Origin: Heliocidaris erythrogramma
Taxonomy: Eukaryota > Echinodermata > Echinoidea > Camarodonta > Echinometridae
Direction of reading: 5' to 3'
NCBI GenBank assembly: GCA_025617745.1
Contig: CM046867.1
Coordinates: 25,536,705-25,600,704 of the forward strand
Length of the DNA: 64,000 nucleotides
Positions 57,801 to 64,000 of this stretch are shown here, in pieces (position 1 is the first letter of the stretch; each line of letters starts with the position of its first letter). A model generated the notes under the pieces. That model searched no databases, had not been told where the DNA came from, and saw nothing but the letters and a program-made list of their open reading frames with translations. Made by a program: the position numbers and the translations under genes.

Positions 57801-60800
57801 AACTCAAAGTTAAATGCAACTCACTTTTGGGACTTGCGTTTAATTTTTTGAGCTGCAATTGCACGCAACTTTTTATGCAAGCAGGATTGCAAACAATTAC
57901 CCGAAAATGAACTTTCAAGAGTCAAATTTGTGGTCTTAAGTCTTTGTTTAATGGTTAAATTTGGTTTTGATTATCTTCTATGAGAACAACCTTCAAAATG
58001 TATGCACCTGTTTCTATTTCAGGATAAAAACAAATGGCTAATTTTCATCTAAACACAAAGTTGAATATTAATATTTGCGGGCGTGATGTGCCACTCATGG
58101 CACGGTAGGGGTTAATTTCTGTGGAGCAATATAATTGAGCAGTGTTTATTTTTTTATTCCAGAGTGCCCACCTTGACCAGTCCTCACAAGCCATGACCAC
58201 TGCTGTCGACACACTGGTCAACTTCAGACAGGATGTCCGTCGATGGGCTCTCACTGACCAAGAAGATCATGGAATATCTAGTGTTAGTCAGAGCAGCCAT
58301 GGTAAGTGTTATTGTACCATGGAGTGTCTTGAACAACATAAATACTTCAACTGGTTGTACAACACATGTACAACCATGGAGTGTCTTGAACAACATAAAT
58401 TCCTCAACCGGTTGTACAACACATGCTCGGGGACGATGGCTCCTTGGTCAATATCCAATACTAACTACAACCATGGACCAAACACTACACATGTACCTAA
58501 CCCTAACCCTAACCCTAACCCTAAACCTAAAGCTAATTTAAATCCCAAATGCAACCCCAACCTTAACCCTACATTTAATCGTAACATGGCGAAGTGTATT
58601 GAGAGAGATAGTTGTGACACATGTGCATGAGTGCCGTCATAAGTTAAATAAAGGAGCTCCGAATTGTACCCACCCTCATACAGTCTCTTTGAGAGGGAAC
58701 TATGTGGAGCTCCATGAAAGGAATGACCACTCAGGAGCAGCTTCACATAACTATTTCTCTCAACTAGCCATGTATTACAGGATTTGCTGCCCACCTTATG
58801 GGAAGGAATGTATTTTCTCCTTGCAAATATCTTTTAACTTGTATTTGATTAAAGGGTCACTAAAATAAAAAAATAATTGCCCATTTTTCGTAGGAAGGTG
58901 TCATCAGGAGCCAAAAAATATCCATCACACAATTTTTTATGCATTCAGTCATATTTTATAATCATTTGAAAAGTACATTTTTGCTGATTTACACAGTCAT
59001 AAGCCCCGCCCCTAAAAAAACTCATCGAAGCGACATCGTGATCACGTGATCTGTGACGCATGAAAAGTAAGGGAAAATATTCCACTAACCTATACCGTGC
59101 GCGCCCGGAGGCCCCGGCAGGCCCAGCCCGGTGCCGAGCATGATATTCACCACATCGACCATTTGCATTGCATATTTTTGTGTGTTTAATTCCTCACAAT
59201 AACTTTGATTTTGGGACACAGTTTCATCAATAATGCCTAATCGGTGTATAGTTGCGGGCTGTAGCAAGACCCCTAAAGATGGTGTAAGCCTACATCATTT
59301 TCCTAAAGATGAAAATCTACGGAAATTGTGGGTCGCAAAGGTAAAGCTCACGCGGGCAGAGTGGCAAGGGCCGGCCAAGTGAGTGGAGTGCAATCTGCAG
59401 CGATCACTTTGCTGAAGATGATTTGAGGATCCTGGCCTGTATTCAGAATTTGACATGAAGAGAAGGATAAGCTAGCTAAAAGATTCAGCTATTCCAACGA
59501 TCAGACTTGGAGTCAAGTCTTCCAATCTGTTTTTCAACGACAGCAGCTGCAGCAGCTTCACTCGTAGACCGAAAATTCTGTCTCTCGTTCGTTAGCTAAG
59601 ACGACCTAACGAACGAGAGACAGAATTTTCGGTCTACTTCACCCGTAACTCCAGGGAGCTCCAACGCGTTGGAGCTCCCTGGAGTTACTTCACCCACGGC
59701 CCTTCACCGTATTCTGCGAGGGGTTCAAACATATAATATGGTAGAATTTCCCCTTGCCACTCGAGCTTCTTTGCCTTCGGTGTCTGATAAATCATTTGAT
59801 AAATCAGACTTCGTATCTGCATGGCTCAGAAAAGTCCTCCAACTCGGAATCGCGGGCACTTTTCCTCTCCCTATATAAGTTACTCGAATTCAGCCAAAAT
59901 CTAAGTCAGTACTAACGTACTATGTAAAGCGAAGTAAAAAAAAAAGCCGTGTGAAATAAACAAAACAAAAGCGTTCACCAGTCGCTATGTACGAGGGGAA
60001 CATAGTCACTGCCGTACTAAAGATGTGTAGGACATTGTACATTATAGAGACGCATAAAACGGCTGTGCACGCGTTTATGACCAATGCAAAACTTTCGTTC
60101 GGCAAGCTCAGATGGATGAGAACATTGTTCAAAAGAAAAGCTAAAAACAAAACAAGAGCTGTATATTTGGGCAAAAGCGTTTTCTGATCTTGTAGAAAAT
60201 ATATTGCTAATGATTATTCACTCCTAAGATTATATTGATTAATTTCCCTTTTTCATAAATTGTCCATTGAACAGAGGGGTCAAATACCGCATTCTGTGTA
60301 CAGTATTATATGCTGCAGCCTGCAGATCTTGTGCCTCTTACTTTTCATACGTCACTTGGGGGTTAGCCAATCAGCTCACGAGTTTTAAGGAACGGTCCCA
60401 AAACCTCTACTTTTCCCCTTTTTCGCCAAAACGAGACATAATTTGGACAATCGATCGGCAGATTCGTGATTAGAAGGCAAAACTACATGGAAAAAGCACC
60501 CATTTTCTCTCTAATTTAGTCAACCTTTAAGTTGTAGTGAATATTTAATGGTGTGTATCAGAACATGGAGAGCAGTAAGTGGGATAAAGGATGTTCATTG
60601 ATTACCAATAGTAGAATTATCACTTTTGTATGTAATAGATTTATCAGCTGCTGTTCATCTCTGTTTTTCTGAGCATCCATTGCTTCAGAGGAGATTTACC
60701 TGTATATGATGTTTTACATTGGATGATGGCATTGTGAGTATTACAAATATTCTGTTTTTATGTCATTCCAGGGGATTCAGAGGATATGAGAGAGAGGAGA

Positions 60801-63109
60801 AAAAAGCTGATGAAAGAGCGAGCTCCACTGCTTAATGCATGTGATCATGTTAGAGATACATTGGCACAGAATGGCATACAGATTAAGGTAATCTAGAGAG
60901 TGTTCTTCAGTCAAATAATAGAACGCCATATTACATACAACTACTGGTTTATTGACATTAAGAGAAACCATGTGGGTAGTGATAGATATCACGCTTTTCC
61001 CAGTTGTGTGTATGTAATTGTGATACATTATCAACTTGTCACATTGCACTGACATATACGGGTCACTTTATTATAGGCTGCTGGGGAAATTGATAAATTG
61101 AATCAAAATGAAGTAAACAACTTTCTTGCATGCAACTGTGCATCAAAATTTTCTTTCATCATTAAAAAAGAAAGAGTTGTTCCAATTTTATGTTAAAAGT
61201 GCAATCCAATCATTCCAACAAGTAAACTTGGATGAAAACAGAATGTGACAGTTTGAACAAAATCAGAAAAATAATATGAAATTTATTCATATTTCAAAGT
61301 TGTAAACACTATGCATATTGGAACCTCAAATTGGCGAATGACTTACATATTTTGAAACAATTCTCGCATTTGTTTTTTCACTAAAATATCATTAATTCTG
61401 GGTTAACGCTTTTCCTCGGGTAGTACTCAAAATATATTGTGATTGAGGTATTCCACAACAGAAAGATCCTACCCCGTCATAGATTTTGCATAAAAAATAA
61501 CATTTTAGTCATTTTGTGTGTTGGAACAAGTGGGAGAAATGTCTGCCTCTACATCACAGTGCCATTATCAATCTGACCAATTTGAAATTCCCATACATAC
61601 AGTGATTACAACTTTCAAAGAATCATTACTTTATTATTGTTTATCCAATTCAATTCAAACTTTTTCCAGTGTGCTTCTTTGATTTATTTTCTTTCTTTCA
61701 AAGCAACTGGCTATTACAGTTTGATTTCAATATAATATCATAATCCTTTGCTTCTCTCTAGGACCGTGGAGCTTCAGCCACTTGGGAGTTTGTAGAGAAG
61801 AAGAAGCCAATCAAAACAGAGGTATGATATTAAGTACCAATTCATACATACTCGTACTATGTATTCTAAATGTACAGATATATATCAATATACAGGGGGA
61901 ACTCAATATAACGAGGCCGTCAGGACCCAAGGGTCTTCCTTGTTGGAGCCGTTATCTTGTTAAATCTGAACATACATAAAAATGCATATATGGCACTAGA
62001 TTCTACATGTACACTGATAATGAATGTACCGAGTTCTGCTGTCGCCGCTTATATACTCATTTGATAGCTAAGAAGGGATTAATAATTTGTTAATCCTCTG
62101 GATTAGTTAATAAAATATCGGATCATATTGGAAAATGCGTGAAAAGAATTATGTAAATTACCGATTACGAGTCAAGTTCATCACACTTGTGAGCTCATGA
62201 ACATCGATGTCCGTTGAAAGGGTACGGCTCGCGCATATAGCACTCTCATGATATGAAAAAAAAAGTCTCATTTGTGTTTCGGGACGGACCTCCCTGCACT
62301 GTGGTACAAATAAAAAGACACACCCCGCATAGCGCAATCTCGTCCACTGTCGCCCAAAATGGCCCGATATCTCTTTACTACACTTGCATTTGTGTTAATA
62401 GTGAATTCATTCTCCAGCTTAATGATTTCTTCCATTTGAGGCGCAGTGAAATTTGCTTGCTCGTTATAACGGGAATGATTACCAGTCTTTTTCTTTGTTT
62501 TAGAGGCGAGGGATTTAGCTCCTTATAGCCGACCTCGCTATAAAGTTACATGCCACCATAGAATTACACATAAGTAAATTTGGGGCCGTGACAATACATG
62601 TATTCTCGTTAAAGCCCACCTTATGTTGAGTTTTCCCCGGTATATATTTTTACTTTGTGAGGTTGTATTCATTCATGTAACGTTGATACAAGTTATGGTG
62701 TGGGTATATCTTCAAGTAATGTGGATTTGCTCATCCTTTAGTAAATGGAAGCCCCTAAGTACTGTATTAAGAAAAGCTAAGCACAAACAAGCTCAGATAC
62801 CAAACAGTCTTAGATGATTTACATTCTTTGTTAGTGTGGCTTTCATGGGGGAAAAAAAAATTGTCCTCTTAAAAAGTTGACAAAACTGAACCTCCTCTTT
62901 CTTCTTGTACTCTCCTTTCATCACCACTTTTTTTGTCTTCTTTTTTTTTCCTCTATCGACTTCTCGTTATTTGTTTCTCCTCTCTCGCTCATCCCCTAAA
63001 TTATCAATTTCCACTATTTCTATTGCCTTTTATTATTAGATACATTGAAATGTATTCATATTCCTGTTTCTACCCTCTTTCGTTTGTACAGGACGAGATT
63101 GAAAGGTGA
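42577..63109 (+). CDS. CARS2: mitochondrial cysteinyl-tRNA synthetase, complete 14-exon gene
   Basis: This class I enzyme charges mitochondrial tRNA-Cys with cysteine using ATP. Coding exons: 42577-42845, 46363-46413, 50085-50277, 50776-50881, 52467-52695, 53880-54013, 54822-54956, 56341-56479, 56939-57062, 57341-57436, 58163-58301, 60772-60887, 61762-61821, 63092-63109. They give 602 codons plus TGA (human CARS2 has 564). All borders are GT-AG and phases match. The Arg/aromatic-rich N terminus fits a mitochondrial presequence. Motifs: CGPTVYD with Cys93, HIGH at 102-105, GRPGWHIEC with Cys278, FPHHNNE with His303 and Glu307 (zinc site), KMSKS at 338-342. An in-frame TGA at 42547 supports the start. 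Exon 7 runs into a 63 bp tandem array that repeats its own donor. Confidence 0.96.
43555..44162. repeat. marine-invertebrate dispersed repeat, three to four sub-units
   Basis: Sub-units of about 160 bp with ACTTGGTGCTAGTATG, CACCATAGGAAGA and GTAGGTCAAAGGTCA. Starts near TTTCGAGAATACGGGCC and ends AGACACAGTCGCATTCATCT. In CARS2 intron 1. Non-coding. Confidence 0.65.
44575..45768. repeat. tandem array of ~170-180 bp units in CARS2 intron 1
   Basis: Six diverged units, each with CTGCACCCACCCCTGTTACAT, CCAAATAACTGAAAAGCAG, TTTCCGCCTAAAAAAA and GTCAGAGCTTTC. Bounded by poly-G (CAGGGGGGGGCACC) on the left and poly-C (CCCCCCCTAAAATGAAATCC) on the right. Confidence 0.75.
46363..46413 (+). CDS. CARS2: CARS2 coding exon 2
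   Basis: A 51 bp microexon-like exon, acceptor TTTTCAG, donor GTAAAT. It encodes [16 protein letters not shown], which carries both the first zinc ligand and the HIGH ATP-binding motif. It is too short to be found by frame length alone. Confidence 0.95.
46575..48525. mobile_element. foldback MITE split by a Tc1-like element
   Basis: Same family as 6537-13186: left CTTTAAAAGGAAAGTCCATT, right GGTAGACTTCCCCTTTAAG, with inner arms carrying ATTGGCAAC and GCGAGCTCCTATCCCATTTG mirrored on the other side. Its centre is occupied by the element at 46819-48265. Confidence 0.75.
46819..48265 (-). mobile_element. degenerate Tc1/mariner-like transposon
   Basis: The ends are identical inverted repeats (CAGTGCTGGTCAAAAGTTTT onward, at least 36 bases). 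It is 1447 bp, the usual Tc1 size. On the minus strand around 47560 a broken frame shows TVKHG in the place of the KHGGGSVMVWG motif of Tc1 transposases, but stops and frameshifts destroy it. Confidence 0.7.
48829..49149. repeat. AGCTCACCTGAGC hairpin-type dispersed repeat
   Basis: Starts TAGCTCACCTGAGCCTAAGG, contains GTCCGTCGTGCGTCG repeats and GTTAACTTTTTACATTTTC, and ends CACCTCAGGTGAGCGTCGTG then CTCTTGTTTA. I recognise this family from several marine invertebrates. Non-coding. Confidence 0.7.
50085..50277 (+). CDS. CARS2: CARS2 coding exon 3
   Basis: Acceptor AATACAG, donor GTAAGT. It encodes [13 protein letters not shown] and [13 protein letters not shown], the conserved Rossmann-fold strands after HIGH. 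Confidence 0.95.
50776..50881 (+). CDS. CARS2: CARS2 coding exon 4
   Basis: Acceptor TTACAG, donor GTAAGG. It encodes [20 protein letters not shown] and a Gly-Tyr-rich tail. Confidence 0.94.
52467..52695 (+). CDS. CARS2: CARS2 coding exon 5
   Basis: Acceptor CCCTAG, donor GTGAGT. It encodes [20 protein letters not shown] and [14 protein letters not shown], the cysteine-recognition and zinc-binding segment. Confidence 0.96.
53880..54013 (+). CDS. CARS2: CARS2 coding exon 6
   Basis: Acceptor CTGGTAG, donor GTACAT. It encodes [20 protein letters not shown] and [10 protein letters not shown], with the remaining zinc ligands. Confidence 0.95.
54481..54672 (-). pseudogene. LINE reverse transcriptase C-terminal fragment
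   Basis: A 63-codon minus-strand frame with [20 protein letters not shown] and a tail ending [12 protein letters not shown]. It is homologous to 16590-16785 (HDGLLIRVIEG... [10 protein letters not shown]). A 5'-truncated non-LTR retrotransposon copy, antisense to CARS2, in intron 6. Confidence 0.7.
54822..54956 (+). CDS. CARS2: CARS2 coding exon 7, up to its first donor
   Basis: Acceptor CATGTAG. It contains [19 protein letters not shown] and ends [12 protein letters not shown] at GTAAGA (54957), joining in phase to exon 8 (DFEYGPD). The last 43 bases of this exon are the first part of unit 1 of the tandem array. Confidence 0.93.
54914..56030 (+). repeat. 63 bp tandem array of the CARS2 exon 7 donor junction, 18 copies
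   Basis: Units start every 63 bases from 54914 to 55670, then at 55735 (65 bp step), 55798, 55861, 55924 and 55987 (partly decayed). Each holds 43 bases of exon end ([14 protein letters not shown]) and 20 bases of intron start. GT donors survive in units 1 and 12-17 (54957, 55650, 55713, 55778, 55841, 55904, 55967). Units 2-11 read ATAAGA instead. Read through, it encodes a 21-residue repeat until TAA at 55703. Confidence 0.95.
56341..56479 (+). CDS. CARS2: CARS2 coding exon 8
   Basis: Acceptor CATTTCAG, donor GTAATA. It encodes the start of the helical DALR-like domain, with [15 protein letters not shown]. Confidence 0.94.
56675..56880 (+). repeat. interstitial telomere-like GGGTTAG/GGGTCAG tract
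   Basis: About 200 bp of degenerate GGGTTAG, GGGTCAG and related hexamer-like units in CARS2 intron 8. Frames through it encode only Arg/Val repeats (or Asn/Pro on the other strand). Confidence 0.8.
56939..57062 (+). CDS. CARS2: CARS2 coding exon 9
   Basis: Acceptor GATGTAG, donor GTAAGC. It encodes [20 protein letters not shown], the counterpart of ALADDFDTPRVVDAILGLA in the human protein. Confidence 0.94.
57341..57436 (+). CDS. CARS2: CARS2 coding exon 10
   Basis: A 96 bp phase-0 exon, acceptor TTTTTCAG, donor GTAAGT. Helical, with [20 protein letters not shown]. Confidence 0.92.
58163..58301 (+). CDS. CARS2: CARS2 coding exon 11
   Basis: Acceptor TATTCCAG, donor GTAAGT. It encodes [19 protein letters not shown], matching VVDELVRFRQKVRQFAL of human CARS2. 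Confidence 0.93.
58310..58432 (+). repeat. two-copy 59 bp repeat in CARS2 intron 11
   Basis: ACCATGGAGTGTCTTGAACA and the following bases up to GGTTGTACAACACATG occur twice in tandem (about 58315 and 58374). Confidence 0.8.
58497..58585 (-). repeat. interstitial telomere-like CCCTAA tract
   Basis: Four perfect CTAACC units, then degenerate copies. Orientation is opposite to the tract at 56675-56880. Confidence 0.8.
59234..59460 (+). pseudogene. THAP zinc-finger domain, frameshifted
   Basis: THAP domains bind DNA through a C2CH zinc site. ATG at 59234 begins [17 protein letters not shown] with CxxxxC, then [15 protein letters not shown]. After a one-base shift near 59375 the other frame continues [17 protein letters not shown], giving the CxxHF second half. 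The shift and early stops mark it as broken, unless a short intron corrects it. Confidence 0.75.
59564..59637. repeat. perfect hairpin 1, 32 bp arms
   Basis: Arms 59564-59595 and 59606-59637 are exact reverse complements (outer GTAGACCGAAAATTCTG) around a 10-base loop. Confidence 0.93.
59645..59688. repeat. perfect 44 bp palindrome, no loop
   Basis: Arms of 22 bp meet at ACGCGT; it starts GTAACTCCAGGGAGCTCC. Only 7 bases separate it from hairpin 1, and CTTCAC motifs flank both structures (59557, 59637, 59689). Confidence 0.93.
60772..60887 (+). CDS. CARS2: CARS2 coding exon 12
   Basis: Acceptor CATTCCAG, donor GTAATC. It encodes [20 protein letters not shown] and GIQIK, the conserved C-terminal helix. 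Confidence 0.94.
61762..61821 (+). CDS. CARS2: CARS2 coding exon 13
   Basis: A 60 bp phase-0 exon, acceptor TCTCTAG, donor GTATGA. It encodes [15 protein letters not shown], equivalent to DRSSTTSTWELL. Confidence 0.93.
61893..62560. other. CARS2 intron 13 segment with ATAACGAG motifs
   Basis: AACTCAATATAACGAGGCCG at about 61898 and GACCTCGCTATAAAGTTA at about 62531 resemble inverted ends of a pogo-like element. The match is short and I see no transposase, so this is tentative. Confidence 0.3.
63092..63109 (+). CDS. CARS2: CARS2 coding exon 14, terminal
   Basis: Acceptor TTGTACAG, then five codons (DEIER) and TGA. Chosen because it closes the frame after exon 13 and is followed by a polyadenylation signal 100 bases on. 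Confidence 0.8.
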   Translation, partial: DEIER

Positions 63110-63207
63110 CAAGAATGAATGAACTGAGACAACAGACTTTGATTGCAACATGTATTATTATCACAGCAAGCAAGCAAGCACATATAAAGATCTTATTTAC
63201 ATGAAGA

Positions 63208-63213
63208 AATAAA
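63208..63213 (+). terminator. CARS2: CARS2 polyadenylation signal
   Basis: AATAAA 99 bases after the CARS2 stop codon, the first such hexamer on this strand downstream of the stop. Confidence 0.65.
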
Positions 63214-64000
63214 CTAAAGACATTGCAACTTCAATTATGCTATCTTCCACATTACTTAATACAATTAAGAAATTAATTTTTTTCACAAATTGTAAAAGTC
63301 TTGAATTTTCTGCTGCGACACATTTGACTTTCACGTACAAAAATACTGAAATAGCTGAAACTTTATCAAATTGCAACACATAAAACTTTATTAAAGTTTT
63401 ATGTTAAAAGACAAGGAGAGCAGGAGGGTCTATAAAAGTAGTATGTAGCAGTGATAAAAATTATTTTGAAAAATACCCATAGATCAGTATTTGGGGTGTA
63501 ATGTTTTCATTTACTTCAATAGAATTAGTTTTGTTACCGACAAATAATAGATTTGCAATATATTTACAAATAATACTGCTCTATTCTTTATCATAGTGTA
63601 ATTCATCAAATGACTATTGGATCCAATTTCTTATTGATTTTTCAAAGATAAATCTTGTGCTTAAAGTAGAACTTTAATGATTTTAAATATTGGCTTAATA
63701 CTTATTATTGCATAGATGGCATAAATTAAACAAGGTTATCCAAATTCAACGCTTGGAAACATTTGAAGTAATGATTATTATCAATTATAAAATGGTAAAA
63801 TACAGCCCCCGATATAGCAGCTGAAGAGCTCCTCGAACGCTGCTGAGATATGTGACGACACACCATGGACCAGTCCTGTCTAAGCAGACGATGTCCCATA
63901 ACATCTTACACATTTTTCAGAGCCTATTTTTTCATCTCCTCTTCACTAGCGTCAGTCTTAATGTTAGTCTGTTGCCTAAGACTTCGTGTATGGTATTATT
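63214..64000. other. downstream of CARS2, no gene seen
   Basis: AT-rich sequence after the polyadenylation signal. No open frame or RNA gene is recognised; the next gene may lie outside the window. Confidence 0.5.

Larger units (their letters stand above)
58851..60532 (+). mobile_element. THAP-encoding DNA transposon relic in CARS2 intron 11
   Basis: The ends are imperfect inverted repeats (TTAAAGGGTCACTAAAA against TTAAAGGTTGACTAAA, read inward). A subterminal inverted pair GTGACGCATGAAAAGTAAG / CTTACTTTTCATACGTCAC supports this. It carries a THAP domain fragment (59234-59460) and two perfect hairpins. Family could be P-element-like or another THAP-bearing group; no catalytic core is visible. 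Confidence 0.55.

Noticed and set aside
1..64000. tRNA, rRNA or bacterial operon structure
   Set aside because: I saw no cloverleaf with conserved box A/B, no rRNA segment and no closely spaced co-directional frames. The two genes are spliced.

Overview
This is a 64 kb piece of an animal nuclear genome. Genes are split into short exons with GT-AG introns, coding density is low, and interspersed repeats are dense. Several repeat types here (foldback elements starting CTTTAAGGGGAAGTCCACC, GGGCCCCGTTTCATAAA-type MITEs, the AGCTCACCTGAGC hairpin family, frequent ACATGTA runs, a DIRS retrotransposon) are typical of marine invertebrate deuterostomes. I infer an echinoderm, probably a sea urchin or relative, but the window alone does not prove it.

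Two complete protein-coding genes can be reconstructed exon by exon, arranged head to head. On the minus strand, neurochondrin (NCDN) runs from its ATG at 28119 to its stop at 1759: 17 coding exons, 760 codons, all splice phases compatible. On the plus strand, mitochondrial cysteinyl-tRNA synthetase (CARS2) runs from its ATG at 42577 to its stop at 63109: 14 coding exons, 602 codons, with the zinc-site, HIGH and KMSKS motifs. Their start codons lie 14.5 kb apart, and that interval holds only repeats. The two genes have no known functional link (neuronal cytosolic signalling versus mitochondrial translation).

Layout: 1-1758, NCDN 3' flank. 1759-6396, the last four NCDN exons with MITEs, a 150-170 bp satellite-like array, a relic copy of exon 16 and a 107 bp tandem array derived from exon 15. 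6537-13186, a foldback MITE split by a 6.1 kb degenerate DIRS-type retrotransposon with the diagnostic inverted termini and internal complementary region. 13451-20162, NCDN exons 13 to 5. 20744-25435, a 4.7 kb element with 47 bp terminal inverted repeats inside an NCDN intron. 25685-28119, NCDN exons 4 to 1. 28120-42576, intergenic repeats, including two tandemly placed MITEs and a 2.2 kb foldback with 0.69 kb arms whose spacer holds a perfect 64 bp-arm hairpin. 42577-63109, CARS2, whose introns hold a nested Tc1-like element, a LINE fragment, interstitial telomere-like repeats and a THAP-domain transposon relic with two perfect hairpins.

The most unusual observation is that both genes independently carry a tandem array built from an exon 3' end plus its 5' splice site. 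In CARS2, an 18-copy, 63 bp (21-codon) array starts inside exon 7. Seven copies keep the GT donor and ten central copies have it mutated to AT. In NCDN, a 107 bp unit containing exon 15 and its donor is repeated seven times, and exon 16 also has a relic duplicate.
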